Part shown: one piece after another, positions 44,207 through 55,245 of the stretch
Layout: each line of letters begins with the position of its first letter
How positions within the stretch are numbered: the stretch's first letter is position 1
Assembly (NCBI RefSeq): GCF_004118855.1
Contig: NZ_PDKF01000014.1
Coordinates: forward strand, 62,001-126,000
Length of the DNA stretch: 64,000 bases
Source of the DNA: Arcobacter sp. CECT 8983
GTDB taxonomy: Bacteria; Campylobacterota; Campylobacteria; Campylobacterales; Arcobacteraceae
Reading direction: 5' to 3'
The notes under the pieces: generated by a model
Database searches by the model: none
Seen by the model: only the letters and a program-made list of their open reading frames with translations
Told to the model about the DNA's origin: nothing
Position numbers and translations under genes: made by a program

Positions 44207-45145
44207 TTGGCAACTTACTTAGATTTTGAAGACAAAATAAAGAAAATTGAAGAAGATATCACAGTTGCAAAAACAAGAAATGACGAACATGCAGTAGAAA
44301 TACTGGATAAAAAGTTAGAAAAAGAGGTTGAAAAGACATTTAAAAACCTTAGTGATTATCAAAAACTTCAATTAGCAAGACATCCTGATAGACCATATGC
44401 AATGGATTATATTAAAGGTCTTATGACTAACTATTATGAAATTCATGGGGATAGACACTTCGATGATGACAATGCTATTGTATGTTTCCTAGGTTATATT
44501 GGAAATGAAAAAGTAGTAGTTATTGGAGAGCAAAAAGGACGAGGAACAAAAGATAAGTTAAAAAGAAACTTTGGTATGCCTTCTCCAGAAGGATATAGAA
44601 AAGCTTTAAGAGCTGCTAAATTAGCAGAAAAGTTTAACTTACCAATTCTTATGCTTGTGGACACTCCGGGTGCATATCCTGGAATTGGAGCTGAAGAGAG
44701 AAATCAATCTGAAGCTATTGCTAGAAATCTTTATGAATTTTCTGAACTTAAAACACCTACAGTTTCAGTTGTAATTGGAGAAGGTGGTTCTGGTGGAGCT
44801 TTAGCTATTTCAATTGCTGATAAATTAGCGATGATGAGATACTCAGTTTATGCAGTTATTTCTCCAGAAGGTTGTAGTGCAATTTTATGGAATGACCCAG
44901 CAAAAGTTGAAACAGCAGCTAATGCACTTAAGATTACAGCAGAATCATTAAAAGAACTTGGATTAGTTGATGATGTTATAAATGAACCTTTAATTGGTGC
45001 ACATAGAAAAAAAGAAGATGCAATTAAAGCTTTAGGTGATTATTTCCTAACTTCACTTGCTGAATTAAAAGAATTAACACCTGCACAAAGATATGAGAAG
45101 AAGTATGAAAAACTTATGAACTTAGGAAAGTTTGAAGAAAAATAA
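44207..45145 (+). CDS. accA: Acetyl-CoA carboxylase carboxyltransferase subunit alpha
   Basis: One subunit of the carboxyltransferase making malonyl-CoA for fatty-acid synthesis. The N-terminal coiled coil ([14 protein letters not shown]), [13 protein letters not shown] near residue 84, [22 protein letters not shown] near 150-171 and [11 protein letters not shown] near residue 188 identify it. Length 312 is normal. TTG start with AAGGAAA upstream. accB, accC and accD are not here. Ends at a bidirectional hairpin. Confidence 0.97.
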   Translation: MATYLDFEDKIKKIEEDITVAKTRNDEHAVEILDKKLEKEVEKTFKNLSDYQKLQLARHPDRPYAMDYIKGLMTNYYEIHGDRHFDDDNAIVCFLGYIGNEKVVVIGEQKGRGTKDKLKRNFGMPSPEGYRKALRAAKLAEKFNLPILMLVDTPGAYPGIGAEERNQSEAIARNLYEFSELKTPTVSVVIGEGGSGGALAISIADKLAMMRYSVYAVISPEGCSAILWNDPAKVETAANALKITAESLKELGLVDDVINEPLIGAHRKKEDAIKALGDYFLTSLAELKELTPAQRYEKKYEKLMNLGKFEEK

Positions 45146-45153
45146 ACTTCTTT

Positions 45154-45180
45154 AAAAGTTGTAGAAAACCTACAACTTTT
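45154..45180. terminator. Bidirectional terminator between accA and the HIT gene
   Basis: AAAAGTTGTAG and CTACAACTTTT arms with a five-base loop; 3' T run on each strand. Confidence 0.8.
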
Positions 45181-45511
45181 AATCTCTAACTAGCCTACCA
45201 ACAGGTTCTCCACCAATCATGTGAAAATGTAAATGATGAACTTCTTGTCCCCCATCATCTCCAATATTTGTAATTAATCTATATCCACTTTGTCTAATAC
45301 CTAGTTTAGAAGCAACTTTTTGCATAAACTCAGTCATCCCTGCCATAATTTTTGGAGGAACTACATCAAATGAATCATAGTGCTCTTTAGGAATAATAAG
45401 AACGTGAACTTTTCTAGCTGGATTTATATCATTAAAAGCCAAGAAATTTTCATCTTCTAAGATAGTTTGATTAGGAATTTCACCCTTAACTATTTTGCAA
45501 AAAATACACAT
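45179..45511 (-). CDS. HIT family nucleotide-binding protein (HinT-like)
   Basis: A 110-residue histidine triad protein hydrolysing AMP-linked substrates such as adenosine phosphoramidates. The N-terminal CIFCKIVKGEIP, HVLIIPKEHYDS near residue 35 and the triad region HHLHFHMIGG near residue 93 are complete. It is a single gene with its own -10 box, converging on accA. Physiological role is not defined. Confidence 0.93.
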   Translation of the reverse strand: MCIFCKIVKGEIPNQTILEDENFLAFNDINPARKVHVLIIPKEHYDSFDVVPPKIMAGMTEFMQKVASKLGIRQSGYRLITNIGDDGGQEVHHLHFHMIGGEPVGRLVRD

Positions 45512-45538
45512 ATATTTACCTTTTTTAGTTTAAAAAAT

Positions 45539-45544
45539 ATTATA
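45539..45544 (-). promoter_or_regulatory. Putative -10 box for the HIT gene
   Basis: Minus-strand TATAAT 27 bases upstream of the ATG, in a divergent region with pheS. Confidence 0.45.
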
Positions 45545-45568
45545 ACCAAACTCTAATAAATTTTAAAG

Positions 45569-45574
45569 TATAAT
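45569..45574 (+). promoter_or_regulatory. Putative -10 box for pheST
   Basis: TATAAT 35 bases before the GTG start of pheS. No leader peptide or attenuator-like hairpin is seen. Confidence 0.5.
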
Positions 45575-45609
45575 CCAAACCTTTATAAATAAACAACAGG
45601 AGAATAAAA

Positions 45610-46602
45610 GTGAAAGAATGGCTTGATAAAATTGATAATGCTGATTCACTTGAAGTTCTAGAAAATTTAAGAATTGAAACTTTAGGTAAAAAAGGTATTA
45701 TCCCTGCACAATTTGCAAAAATGAAAGATATTCCAGGCCCAGAAAAAAAAGCTTTTGCTGAGAATTTAAATACGCAGAAGACTCAAATCACTGAGGCACT
45801 TGAAACTAAAAAAGAGATTTTAGAACAACAAGCATTAGAAGCTAAATTAAAAGAAGAAAAAATTGATGTAACAAAATTCAACAATGAATTAACATGTGGT
45901 GCAGCTCACCCTGTTTCTTTAACAATGGATAGAATTATTCAATATTTCCAAAACCTTAACTTTGCAGTAGAAGAAGGTCCATTAGTAGAAGATGATTTCC
46001 ATAACTTTGAAGCATTAAACCTTCCAAAATATCACCCTGCAAGAGATATGCAAGATACATTCTACAATAAAGATTATACTTTATTAAGAACACACACTTC
46101 TCCTGTACAAATTAGAACAATGTTAAGTCAACAAACTCCAATCAGAATGATTGCACCAGGAACAGTTTTTAGAAGAGATTATGATATTACACATACACCA
46201 ATGTTTCACCAAGTTGAAGCATTAGTAGTTGATGATGCAGATAAAATTTCTTTTGCTAATTTAAAACATGTTTTAGTTGAATTTTTACAACATATGTTTG
46301 GGGATGTTGACGTTAGATTTAGACCTTCATTTTTCCCATTTACAGAACCATCGGCTGAAGTTGATATTTCATGTGTATTCTGTAAAGGTGATGGATGTAG
46401 AGTTTGTTCACACACAGGATGGCTAGAAGTACTTGGTTGTGGAGTAGTAGATCAAAATGTATTCAAAGCAGTTGGATATGAAAATAAATCTGGATATGCC
46501 TTTGGTTTAGGTGTTGAGAGATTTGCAATGTTAACACACAATATTGGAGATTTAAGATCTCTATTTGAAAGTGATTTAAGATTATTAGGACAGTTCAAAT
46601 GA
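45610..46602 (+). CDS. pheS: Phenylalanine--tRNA ligase alpha subunit
   Basis: Class II synthetase catalytic subunit. An N-terminal coiled coil (about 1-90) is followed by the catalytic core: [10 protein letters not shown] near residue 100, [17 protein letters not shown] near residue 188 (motif 2) and [10 protein letters not shown] near residue 300 (motif 3). GTG start with AGGAG upstream. Length 330 is normal. The stop overlaps the pheT start by 4 bases (ATGA), giving equal synthesis of the two subunits of the heterotetramer. Confidence 0.97.
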   Translation: MKEWLDKIDNADSLEVLENLRIETLGKKGIIPAQFAKMKDIPGPEKKAFAENLNTQKTQITEALETKKEILEQQALEAKLKEEKIDVTKFNNELTCGAAHPVSLTMDRIIQYFQNLNFAVEEGPLVEDDFHNFEALNLPKYHPARDMQDTFYNKDYTLLRTHTSPVQIRTMLSQQTPIRMIAPGTVFRRDYDITHTPMFHQVEALVVDDADKISFANLKHVLVEFLQHMFGDVDVRFRPSFFPFTEPSAEVDISCVFCKGDGCRVCSHTGWLEVLGCGVVDQNVFKAVGYENKSGYAFGLGVERFAMLTHNIGDLRSLFESDLRLLGQFK

Positions 46603-48914
46603 TAATTACAAGATCGTGGATACAAGAATATATAGATATTTCAAAAATATCAACAGAAGATATTTGTAAAACTTTAAATGCTATTGGTCTAGAAGTTGAT
46701 AGTGTTGAAAAGCAAAGAATACCTTCTAAAGTTGTAGTTGGTAAAGTTTTAGAAAAAGAAAAACATCCTGATGCTGATAAATTAAATATTTGTCAAGTTG
46801 ATATTGGAAATGAAACTGTTCAAATTGTTTGTGGTGCAAAAAATGTAGATGCGGGGCAATTTGTTCCAGTAGCAGTTGTTGGTTGCAACTTAGGTGAAGG
46901 GTTCAAGATTAAAAGGGCAAAACTAAGAGGTGTAGAATCAAATGGTATGATTTGTTCTTCAACTGAAATAGGTTTACCAAAATTAAATGATGGAATTTTA
47001 GAACTTGATGAATCAATTGGCAAACTAGAAGTAGGTAAAGAGTTAAAAGAATACCCACTATTAAATGATGATATTATTGAAATTGAGTTAACTGCAAATA
47101 GAGGTGACTGCCTAAGTATCAATGGAGTTGCTAGAGAATTATCTGCATTTTACTCTATTGCTTTTAAAGAACAAGAATTTAATATTAACTATAATGATTT
47201 AGGAATTGGGCAAGTTCTTGAAGTAGAAAGTTTAAGTACTATTGAATCTACATATATTTATACAGTAATTAATTCAGAAAACTTTACTTTACCAGTATTA
47301 CAAAAATTAAGAGTGGGAGCTATTGATAAATTTAAAGCACAAGATTTAGTTGACTCATTAACATACATTACTCACTCAACTGGTGTAATTTTAAATGCAT
47401 ATGCTAAAAAAGATGCTGAAGATATAAAAGGTTTAGCAACAATTCATATCCAAAAAGACAAGCAAGGTTTTGATGTTATTATTGGAGAAAAGAAATTAAG
47501 TACTGTTGGTGTTGAACACTGTGAAGTAGCTCAAGACTCTGAGTACATAATTGAAGCTTCATATATAAATCCAGAACTTTTATCAAAAAAAGTTTTTGAA
47601 ACAAAAAAAGAGACTGGCGATATTTATTACAGAAGTTCAAGAGGAAGTGAACCAGATATTGAAACTGGTATGAAATCTTTTTGTTCTTTAATTTCTCAAA
47701 GTGGTGCTGAAGTTTACAATGGAAATGAAGCATTAATTGATTATCAAGAAAAAATTACTATTGATGTAAGTGTTAAAAAAGTTAATGCAATTATAGGTCA
47801 AGAAGTAGAAAAAGCAAAAATTGATAATATTTTAAGTGGTTTAGGTTTTGAAGTAAAAGACAACTCTTCAGATGTTTTATCTATTAAAGTTCCTCACTAT
47901 AGACATGATATTAAAAATATTGCAGATATAACAGAAGAAGTTGTTAGAATTATTGGTATTGACAATATCCAAGCAAAACCTTTAGCAATTGATGAAGTAA
48001 ATAGAGTAAATAAAACTTCATATGATTTAGTAAAGAAAAATAAATTAAGAGCTAAAGCTATTGAAAATGGTTTCTTTGAAACAGTTACTTATGTTTTTGC
48101 TGATAAAGAAAAATTAAATAAATATTCTATTCCAACAGTTCAAGAGAGTTTAGATTTATTAAATCCTATTGTTAAAGAATTAGACACATTTAGAACAACT
48201 ATTTCATTAAACCTTATTGAAGCTTGTTCAAATAATACTAAACTAGGATTTAAATCAGCAGCTTTCTTTGAAATTGGAAAAGTTTTCAACTTAAAAAGAG
48301 AAGAAAAAACTGTTGTTTCTTTTGTATTTTCAGGGCAAAAAGAGTTTGAAGATATTTCAAATTCAGGAAAACCAGAAAATATTGACTTCTTTGCTTTCTC
48401 TAAAAAAGTATTAAATACAGTTGGAAAGTTTGAGTTAGAACAAATGAATAAAGTCCCTAATGATTTAATTCATCCATATCAAAGTGCAAATGTAATTGTA
48501 GATGGTCAAACTGTAGGTTTTATTTCAAAACTACATCCAAGTGTAGCTTCTGAATACGATTTAAGTGATACCTTTATTGCAGAGATTGATTTTGAAGCAA
48601 TTGCAAACAATTTAATCAAAGTAGAAAGCTACTCTAAATTTCAAGCTTCTAAAAAAGATTTAAGTCTTATGGTTCCAAAAGATATGGAATTTAAAAAGAT
48701 TAAAGAAGTAATAGATTCTTTAGGAAACAAAACTATTAAACAATACAATCTAATTGATATCTACAATGATGAAAACTTAGGTGAAAATGAGAGTTTAACT
48801 ATTAGATTTGTTCTTCAAAACGATGACAAAACACTTGAAGAAGAAGATATTACTTCTGCAATGAATAATATTTTAGAAGCATTAAAAGAAAAATTAAATA
48901 TTGAATTAAGATAA
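46599..48914 (+). CDS. pheT: Phenylalanine--tRNA ligase beta subunit
   Basis: Editing and tRNA-binding subunit, 771 residues. The N-terminal tRNA-binding EMAP-like domain (about 40-150; [14 protein letters not shown] and [10 protein letters not shown]), the B3/B4 editing domain, the B5 domain (IRVPHYRHD-type sequence here as KVPHYRHDI near residue 430) and a C-terminal anticodon-binding ferredoxin-like domain ([15 protein letters not shown]) can all be seen. Translationally coupled to pheS; aroA follows after 10 bases. Confidence 0.96.
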   Translation: MIITRSWIQEYIDISKISTEDICKTLNAIGLEVDSVEKQRIPSKVVVGKVLEKEKHPDADKLNICQVDIGNETVQIVCGAKNVDAGQFVPVAVVGCNLGEGFKIKRAKLRGVESNGMICSSTEIGLPKLNDGILELDESIGKLEVGKELKEYPLLNDDIIEIELTANRGDCLSINGVARELSAFYSIAFKEQEFNINYNDLGIGQVLEVESLSTIESTYIYTVINSENFTLPVLQKLRVGAIDKFKAQDLVDSLTYITHSTGVILNAYAKKDAEDIKGLATIHIQKDKQGFDVIIGEKKLSTVGVEHCEVAQDSEYIIEASYINPELLSKKVFETKKETGDIYYRSSRGSEPDIETGMKSFCSLISQSGAEVYNGNEALIDYQEKITIDVSVKKVNAIIGQEVEKAKIDNILSGLGFEVKDNSSDVLSIKVPHYRHDIKNIADITEEVVRIIGIDNIQAKPLAIDEVNRVNKTSYDLVKKNKLRAKAIENGFFETVTYVFADKEKLNKYSIPTVQESLDLLNPIVKELDTFRTTISLNLIEACSNNTKLGFKSAAFFEIGKVFNLKREEKTVVSFVFSGQKEFEDISNSGKPENIDFFAFSKKVLNTVGKFELEQMNKVPNDLIHPYQSANVIVDGQTVGFISKLHPSVASEYDLSDTFIAEIDFEAIANNLIKVESYSKFQASKKDLSLMVPKDMEFKKIKEVIDSLGNKTIKQYNLIDIYNDENLGENESLTIRFVLQNDDKTLEEEDITSAMNNILEALKEKLNIELR

Positions 48915-48924
48915 GGAAAATAAA

Positions 48925-50205
48925 GTGGAAACATTTGACATTAAAAAACTATCTAAGCCTTTTGATATAGAAATTGACTCAATTGCAAGTGATAAATCAA
49001 TATCACATAGATGTGCAATGTTTTCACTATTTTCTAATGAAACTTCATATATTAAAAATTACCTTACAGCAGAAGATACATTAAATACTTTAAGTATAGT
49101 AGAACAATTAGGTGCTAAAATCACACGAAATGGTTCTACTGTAGAAATCACACCAACAAATAAACTAACTGAACCAAAAGATATTCTTGATTGTGGTAAC
49201 TCAGGAACTGCAATGAGACTGTTTTGTGGACTGTTAGCTTCTATTGATGGGGCATTTACATTAACAGGAGATAAGTACCTAAAAGAGCGACCAATGAAAA
49301 GAGTGGCAGACCCACTAAGAAGTATTGGTGCAAAAATTGATGGTAGAGAAGAAGGGAATAAGGCTCCTTTATTTATTAGAGGAGTTAAAGAGTTAGATCC
49401 TTTTACTTATATTTCACCTGTAGATTCTGCGCAAGTAAAATCAGCGATGATATTAGCTGCTTTAAGAGCTAATGGTATTTCAAAATATAAAGAAAATGAA
49501 CTAACACGTGACCATACAGAAAGAATGCTAAAAGGTATGGGAGCTAAGTTAGAGACAGATGAGGAAGGCTTTATAAATATTCATCCTTTAAAAGGACATT
49601 TAAAGCCATTGAATATTACAGTTCCAACTGATCCAAGTTCTGGATTCTTTTTTGCAGTAGCAGCAGCTATTACAAAAGGTTCAAGAGTTGTAATAAAAAA
49701 TGTATCTTTAAACCCAACTAGAATTGAAGCATACCAAATTTTAAAAAGAATGGGTGCAGAGGTTAACTTTATAGAAAAAGAGAATATTTATGAGCCTATT
49801 GGAGATATTGAAGTAAAACACAAAGAACTAAATGGTGTTGTGGTTGAAGATAATATCTCTTGGTTAATTGATGAACTTCCAGCACTTTCAATTGCTATGT
49901 CAATTGCAAATGGAAAGTCATTAGTAAAAAATGCAAAAGAGTTAAGAGTTAAAGAGTCAGATAGAATTAAATCTGTTGTTTCAAACCTTGAAAAATGTGG
50001 TGTTTCTTACACTGAATTTGAAGATGGATATGAAATAGTAGGAGGAACAATAAATAAAGCCTCTATTGACTCCCATGGAGACCATAGAATTGCAATGAGT
50101 TTTGCAATTGCTGGTACTTTATGTGATATGGAAATAAATGATGTTGATTGTATTTTAACATCATTTCCAAACTTCAAAGAAATCCTTGATTCTTTATATT
50201 CTTAA
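48925..50205 (+). CDS. aroA: 3-phosphoshikimate 1-carboxyvinyltransferase (EPSP synthase)
   Basis: Joins PEP and shikimate 3-phosphate in the shikimate pathway. Conserved features: [12 protein letters not shown] near residue 22, [11 protein letters not shown] near residue 88, [12 protein letters not shown] near residue 118, [13 protein letters not shown] near residue 168 and KESDRI near residue 343. Length 426 is normal. GTG start with AAGGAAA upstream. It ends directly at a block of tandem repeats, so the transcript may stop or be processed there before ispH. Confidence 0.97.
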   Translation: METFDIKKLSKPFDIEIDSIASDKSISHRCAMFSLFSNETSYIKNYLTAEDTLNTLSIVEQLGAKITRNGSTVEITPTNKLTEPKDILDCGNSGTAMRLFCGLLASIDGAFTLTGDKYLKERPMKRVADPLRSIGAKIDGREEGNKAPLFIRGVKELDPFTYISPVDSAQVKSAMILAALRANGISKYKENELTRDHTERMLKGMGAKLETDEEGFINIHPLKGHLKPLNITVPTDPSSGFFFAVAAAITKGSRVVIKNVSLNPTRIEAYQILKRMGAEVNFIEKENIYEPIGDIEVKHKELNGVVVEDNISWLIDELPALSIAMSIANGKSLVKNAKELRVKESDRIKSVVSNLEKCGVSYTEFEDGYEIVGGTINKASIDSHGDHRIAMSFAIAGTLCDMEINDVDCILTSFPNFKEILDSLYS

Positions 50206-50467
50206 AAAGAAGTTATAAAATTTGGTTCCCTTTAAAAATGGGAACATTTATTAAGAGTAAATTGTTACTCTCTTTAGGGTTTGCTTCTTTAATCAAAATT
50301 TATTTTTGATGTTAAAAGAAGTTATAAAATTTGGTTCCCTTTAAAAATGGGAACATTTATTAAGAGTAAATTGTTACTCTCTTTAGGGTTTGCTTCTTTA
50401 ATCAAAATTTATTTTTGATGTTAAAAGAAGTTATAAAATTTGGTTCCCTTTAAAAATGGGAACATTT
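50205..50467 (+). repeat. Tandem 109-bp repeat, 2.4 copies, between aroA and ispH
   Basis: Copy 1 is 50205-50313 and copy 2 is 50314-50422, apparently identical. A partial third copy (50423-50467) runs into the ispH ribosome-binding region. Each unit holds GTTCCC/GGGAAC, a hairpin AGAGTAA-ATTG-TTACTCT, a CTTTAG tract and a bulged hairpin with outer stem CTTCTTT/AAAGAAG and inner stem ATCAAAA/TTTTGAT. Parts match the metE leader. The first A of copy 1 is the last base of the aroA stop codon. Confidence 0.95.
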
Positions 50468-50483
50468 TTAAAGGATAATATTT
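50423..50483 (+). promoter_or_regulatory. Candidate RNA switch before ispH
   Basis: GTTCCC (50443-50448) can pair with GGGAAC (50458-50463). Alternatively CCTTTAAAAAT (50447-50457) pairs perfectly with ATTTTTAAAGG (50464-50474), an 11-bp hairpin that buries the AAAGGA ribosome-binding site and places GGGAAC in its loop. In the two full upstream copies the second pairing is imperfect, so only the copy next to ispH can fully hide a ribosome-binding site. Confidence 0.65.
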
Positions 50484-51317
50484 ATGAAAGTAAAACTAGC
50501 CTCAAGCTATGGTTTTTGTTTTGGAGTAAAAAGAGCAATTGAAATTGCCCAAAAGTATGAAAACTCTGCAACAATGGGTCCACTTATTCATAATCAAAAT
50601 GAAATTGATAGATTAAAAACTGATTATAATGTAGGTTTATATAACAATCTTACTGATGTTAAACCAAATGATACAATTATTATTAGAACCCATGGTATTC
50701 CAAAAAATGATTTAAAAGATTTAAGAAAAAAAGACGCAAAAGTTATAAATGCAACCTGTCCATTTGTTACAACTCCTCAACAAATAGTAAAAAAAATGTC
50801 AAAAGAAAATTACTCAATTCTAATTTTTGGAGATCAAGATCACCCAGAAGTTAAAGGTGTAAAATCTTATGGGGAAGACCAAGATGATGTACATGTTATT
50901 TTAAGTGCAGAAGAGCTTGATAATGTAAACTTTAAATATGACAAAATTGCAACTGTTGCACAAACAACAAGAAAGAAAGAGATTTACTTAGAAATTGTCA
51001 ATAAACTTATTTTAAAAAATAAAGAAGTTAGAGTTTTTAATACTATTTGCGATGCAACTTTTGAAAATCAAGATGCCGCAAGAGAACTATCAAAAGAAGT
51101 AGATGTTATGGTAATTATTGGAGGTAAAAACTCTTCAAATACTAAACAATTACATCATATATGTGTAGAAAATTGTAAAGATTCATACTTAATTGAAAAT
51201 GCAAATGAATTAGATCCTCAATGGTTCAAAAATAAAAACCTTTGTGGTATAACAGCAGGGGCGAGTACTCCTGACTGGATTATTCAGCAAGTTGTTGATG
51301 AAATAGAAAAATATTAA
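50484..51317 (+). CDS. ispH: 4-hydroxy-3-methylbut-2-enyl diphosphate reductase
   Basis: Last enzyme of the MEP isoprenoid pathway, an oxygen-sensitive iron-sulfur protein. The three cluster cysteines are in FCFGVKRAIE near residue 12, NATCPFVTTPQ near residue 94 and NTICDATFENQDAA near residue 190. The catalytic region TAGASTPDWIIQQV near residue 258 is complete. Length 277 is normal for the group. It is the first gene of the ispH-rpsA-serA stretch, an order common in Campylobacterota. Its leader is described separately. Confidence 0.97.
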   Translation: MKVKLASSYGFCFGVKRAIEIAQKYENSATMGPLIHNQNEIDRLKTDYNVGLYNNLTDVKPNDTIIIRTHGIPKNDLKDLRKKDAKVINATCPFVTTPQQIVKKMSKENYSILIFGDQDHPEVKGVKSYGEDQDDVHVILSAEELDNVNFKYDKIATVAQTTRKKEIYLEIVNKLILKNKEVRVFNTICDATFENQDAARELSKEVDVMVIIGGKNSSNTKQLHHICVENCKDSYLIENANELDPQWFKNKNLCGITAGASTPDWIIQQVVDEIEKY

Positions 51318-51342
51318 GCGAGTTGTTTAAGAAAAATTTAGA

Positions 51343-51348
51343 TATAAT
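51343..51348 (+). promoter_or_regulatory. Putative -10 box for rpsA
   Basis: TATAAT shortly after the ispH stop, 41 bases before rpsA, so rpsA can be expressed independently. Confidence 0.5.
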
Positions 51349-51389
51349 CATAGCCATTTATAATAAAACGGTTAATACGAAGGAATAAA

Positions 51390-53042
51390 ATGGGTATCGA
51401 TGATATTGAATTAGGTGAAGACTTTGATTTTGAGAAAATGCTTAATGAGTCTTTTGAGAATGCTGAAAATAACTCTGTAGTTGATGGTGTAATTGTAGAA
51501 ATTACTAATGATAGTGTACTTGTTGATGTTGGACAAAAGATTGAAGGTAAATTAAACCTTTCAGAAATCACAATTGGTGGTGAAGTTCAATTTAAAGCTG
51601 GTGATACAATCTCTGTTATGTTAATGGGAAATAAAGGTGAAAGACCAAATATTTCTTATAAAAAAGTTTTACAAAAAGAAAAATTTGATAACTTTGTAAA
51701 AGAACATGGTGAGAATGTTGAAGATGTAACAATTGAAGGTAAAATCATTTCTGTTAAAAACAGAGGTGGATTTATTATTGAAGATGATTCTGGTTTAGAA
51801 TACTTCATGCCAATGGCACAATCTTACTTAAAAACTCACGGAGCAATTGGTAAAAAAGTTAAAGCTAAAGTTTTAAAAGTAAACGAAGCTCAAAACTCAA
51901 TCATTGTTTCTAGAAAAAAACTTATTGAAGAATCTAAAGAGCAAAAAGATTCTAAAGTAAATGAAATCTTAGAGAAAAACGAACCAGTAAATGGTATCGT
52001 TAAAAAAATCACTTCTTATGGTATGTTTATTGATTTAGGTGGAATTGATGGTTTAGTAAACTACAATGAAATCTCTTACAAAGGGCCTGTAAACCCTGCA
52101 AATTACTATGACGAAGGTGATGAAGTATCTGTTGTTGTATTATCTTACGATAAAGCAAAACAACACTTATCATTATCTATCAAAGCTGCGTTACCAAATC
52201 CTTGGGACGAAATCAAAGACGAATTAGAAGTTGGTGATACAATTACTGTTACTGTTTCTAACTTTGAATCTTATGGTGCATTTGTTGATTTAGGAAATGA
52301 TATTGAAGGTTTACTACATATCTCTGAAATTTCTTGGAACAAAAACTTAAAAAATCCAAAGGATTTATTAACATTAGGTGAAGAAGTTAATGTTGAAGTT
52401 ATTGAACTAGATGTTGATAAAAAAAGATTAAGAGTATCTTTAAAAAACCTACAAGAAAAACCATTTGCTAAATTTGTAAAAGAGAACAAAGTTGGTGATG
52501 TTATTCAAGGTAAAGTTGCAACATTAACTGATTTTGGTGCTTTCGTTACAATTGGTGAAGTAGATGGATTATTACACAATGAAGAAGCTTCTTGGGAATC
52601 AAATGCTAAATGTAAATCACTTTACAAAAAAGGTGACGAAGTTGAAGTTAAGATTATCAAAGTTGATAGAGAAAAAGAAAACATCTCTTTATCAGTTAAA
52701 GAAATTTCTGAATCTCCAGCTAAAAAATTCCAAAATGAACACAAAATTGGTGACATCGTAAAAGGTGCTGTTAAAGATAAAAAAGATTTCGGAATTTTCA
52801 TTAAATTAGATGACAACTTAGATGGTCTAATCAGAAATGAAGACTTTGGTCCATTAAATGTTGAAGAAGTTAATGTTGGTGACGAATTAGAAGCAGTAGT
52901 AGTAAATATCGACACTAAGAAAAATAGAGTAAGATTATCTGTAAAAAGATTAGAGCAACAACAAGAAAGAGAAGTTCTAAAAGCAGTTAACGATGATACG
53001 TCTATGACATTAGGTGATTTACTAAAAGACCAAATTAAATAA
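51390..53042 (+). CDS. rpsA: 30S ribosomal protein S1
   Basis: RNA-binding protein that helps load mRNA on the ribosome. The 550 residues contain about six S1 repeats. The later four carry clear versions of the G-x-V-x-x-(I/F)-x-x-(Y/F)-G-x-F-(I/V) strand pattern, such as GIVKKITSYGMFIDLGGIDG and GKVATLTDFGAFV. The first two are more diverged, as usual because they bind the ribosome. The N-terminal segment is acidic. AAGGAA precedes the ATG. serA follows after 12 bases. Confidence 0.96.
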   Translation: MGIDDIELGEDFDFEKMLNESFENAENNSVVDGVIVEITNDSVLVDVGQKIEGKLNLSEITIGGEVQFKAGDTISVMLMGNKGERPNISYKKVLQKEKFDNFVKEHGENVEDVTIEGKIISVKNRGGFIIEDDSGLEYFMPMAQSYLKTHGAIGKKVKAKVLKVNEAQNSIIVSRKKLIEESKEQKDSKVNEILEKNEPVNGIVKKITSYGMFIDLGGIDGLVNYNEISYKGPVNPANYYDEGDEVSVVVLSYDKAKQHLSLSIKAALPNPWDEIKDELEVGDTITVTVSNFESYGAFVDLGNDIEGLLHISEISWNKNLKNPKDLLTLGEEVNVEVIELDVDKKRLRVSLKNLQEKPFAKFVKENKVGDVIQGKVATLTDFGAFVTIGEVDGLLHNEEASWESNAKCKSLYKKGDEVEVKIIKVDREKENISLSVKEISESPAKKFQNEHKIGDIVKGAVKDKKDFGIFIKLDDNLDGLIRNEDFGPLNVEEVNVGDELEAVVVNIDTKKNRVRLSVKRLEQQQEREVLKAVNDDTSMTLGDLLKDQIK

Positions 53043-53054
53043 GGATTTGTAGTA

Positions 53055-54638
53055 ATGAGTAAACATACAATCGTAGTTTGTGATCACATTCATGAAGATG
53101 GTTTAAACATTTTACAAAACACTGAAGATATCAACTATGTATATGCAGCAGACATTGATAAAGTAGCACTTTTAGATGTTATTAAAGATGCAGATGTTGC
53201 AATTACTAGATCTTCAACTGATGTTGATGAAAAATTTTTAAATGCAGCAACTAATCTTAAAGCAATTATTAGAGCTGGTGTAGGATACGATAACGTAGAT
53301 ATGGAAGGTTGTAGCAAAAGAGGAATCATTGCTATGAACGTTCCTACTGCTAATACAATTGCAGCAGTTGAGCTTACTATGGCTCACATGCTGTCTTGTA
53401 TGAGAAAATTTCCTTATGCACATAACCAACTTAAAAATGATAGAATCTGGAAAAGAGAAGATTGGTATGGTAATGAACTTTATGGTAAAAAACTTGGTGT
53501 TATCGGTTTTGGTAACATTGGACATAGAGTTGCATTAAGAGCTAAATCTTTTGAAATGGACGTTGTTACATACGATCCTTATATTCCTTCAACAAAAGCA
53601 ACTGATTTAGGTATTAAATATACTACAAACTTTGATGATATCTTAGCTTGTGATATTATTACTATTCATACTCCAAAAAATCAAGAAACTCTTGATATGA
53701 TTGGTGAAGAAGAAATTGCTAAAATGAAAGATGGTGTTATTTTAATTAACTGTGCAAGAGGTGGTTTATACAACGAAGAAGCCTTAGTTAATAACTTAAA
53801 ATCTGGAAAAATTGCAATGGCTGGTATTGATGTATTCAAAAAAGAGCCTGCAACTGATCACCCACTTTTAGATTTAGACAATGTAACTGTAACTGCACAC
53901 TTAGGTGCAAATACAAAAGAATCTCAAAAGAAAATTGCTACTCAAGCAGCAGAAAATGCAATTGAGTCTGCAAGAGGAATTGCATATCCAAATGCTCTTA
54001 ACTTACCAATTGATGAGAGTAAAATTCCTACATTTGTAAAACCATACATTGAGTTAACTCAAAAAATGGCATTCCTTGCTGCACAATTAGATAAATCTGC
54101 TATTAGATCTATCTCTGTTTGCGCTCATGGTGAAATAAAAGGGTATCTTGACTCTTTAGCTACATTTGCTACAGTTGGAGCTTTAGCTGTTTCTGCAGGT
54201 GATGAAATAAACTATGTAAATGCAAAATTTATTGCTGAAGAAAAAGGTATTAAATTTGATACTTGTGAAGTAAATCATTGTTCTGGGTACAACAATAAAG
54301 TTACAATCAAAATCACTACAGAAAAAAGAGTTAATACTATCTCTGGTACTGTATTTGATGAAGATGTGCAAAGAATTGTTGAACTTGATGGATTTGATTT
54401 TGATATTGAACCAAAAGGTAAAATGATACTTATGAGAAACAACGATGTTCCTGGTGTAATTGGAGAAGTTGGTAAATTATTAGGTGATAACAAAATTAAT
54501 ATCTCTGACTTTAGATTAGCAAGAGGAAAAGATTCTGCTTTAGCAGTTATCTTAGTAGATGAATCAGTTAATCATAAAATATTAGATCAAATTAAAACTT
54601 TAGAAGCTGCAATTTCTGTAGCTTATGCAGAAGTATAA
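53055..54638 (+). CDS. serA: D-3-phosphoglycerate dehydrogenase
   Basis: First enzyme of serine synthesis. The NAD-binding motif is [14 protein letters not shown] near residue 145. The catalytic arginine, glutamate and histidine appear in [24 protein letters not shown] and [11 protein letters not shown] (about 230-290). At 527 residues it is the long type, with an intervening substrate-binding domain and a C-terminal ACT domain ([18 protein letters not shown]) that usually senses serine. Cotranscribed with rpsA and efp. Confidence 0.97.
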   Translation: MSKHTIVVCDHIHEDGLNILQNTEDINYVYAADIDKVALLDVIKDADVAITRSSTDVDEKFLNAATNLKAIIRAGVGYDNVDMEGCSKRGIIAMNVPTANTIAAVELTMAHMLSCMRKFPYAHNQLKNDRIWKREDWYGNELYGKKLGVIGFGNIGHRVALRAKSFEMDVVTYDPYIPSTKATDLGIKYTTNFDDILACDIITIHTPKNQETLDMIGEEEIAKMKDGVILINCARGGLYNEEALVNNLKSGKIAMAGIDVFKKEPATDHPLLDLDNVTVTAHLGANTKESQKKIATQAAENAIESARGIAYPNALNLPIDESKIPTFVKPYIELTQKMAFLAAQLDKSAIRSISVCAHGEIKGYLDSLATFATVGALAVSAGDEINYVNAKFIAEEKGIKFDTCEVNHCSGYNNKVTIKITTEKRVNTISGTVFDEDVQRIVELDGFDFDIEPKGKMILMRNNDVPGVIGEVGKLLGDNKINISDFRLARGKDSALAVILVDESVNHKILDQIKTLEAAISVAYAEV

Positions 54639-54649
54639 AAGGAACAACT

Positions 54650-55213
54650 ATGGCAAATATTTCAATGAGTGAACTAAAAAAAGGTTTAAAAATTGAACTT
54701 GATGGTGTTCCTTATAAAATTACTGAATACCAACATGTAAAACCTGGAAAAGGTGCTGCATTTGTTAGATGTAAAATTAAATCATTCTTAAATGGAAAAG
54801 TTATTGAAAAAACTTTCCACGCAGGAGACAAATGTACTACTCCAGATTTACAACAAAAAACTATGCAATACCTATATGATGATGGTGAAATGCTACAATT
54901 TATGGATGCAAATACTTATGAACAAATTGGTTTAACATATGACCAAGTAGGTGATGCTGAAAAATGGATTATTGATGGAATGAACGTTGATATGATGTTC
55001 TTTAATGGTAATGCTATTACTGTTGAACCACCAATGACTGTTGAACTTAAAATTGTAGAAACTCCACCTAACTTCAAAGGTGACTCACAAGGTGGTAAAA
55101 AACCAGCTACTTTAGAAAGTGGAGCTGTTGTACAGATTCCTTTCCACTTAGTAGAAGGTGATATTATCAAATGTGATACTAGAACTGGTGAGTATTTAGA
55201 GAAAGTAAAATAG
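54650..55213 (+). CDS. efp: Elongation factor P
   Basis: Rescues ribosomes stalled on polyproline. Three OB/KOW-type domains; the modified-lysine loop is [10 protein letters not shown] near residue 31, with the lysine at the tip available for EpmA-type lysylation (no epmA or epmB in the window). The C-terminal domain ends with [18 protein letters not shown]. Length 187 is normal. AAGGAAC precedes the ATG; a terminator follows. Confidence 0.97.
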   Translation: MANISMSELKKGLKIELDGVPYKITEYQHVKPGKGAAFVRCKIKSFLNGKVIEKTFHAGDKCTTPDLQQKTMQYLYDDGEMLQFMDANTYEQIGLTYDQVGDAEKWIIDGMNVDMMFFNGNAITVEPPMTVELKIVETPPNFKGDSQGGKKPATLESGAVVQIPFHLVEGDIIKCDTRTGEYLEKVK

Positions 55214-55217
55214 TTTA

Positions 55218-55245
55218 GAAAAAAGAGAATAGTTTCTCTTTTTTC
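55218..55245 (+). terminator. Terminator after efp
   Basis: GAAAAAAGAGAA and TTCTCTTTTTTC arms around TAGT. Confidence 0.85.

Noticed and set aside
50205-50467. CRISPR-like array
   Set aside because: The units are long (109 bp), directly adjacent with no variable spacers, and no cas genes are near.
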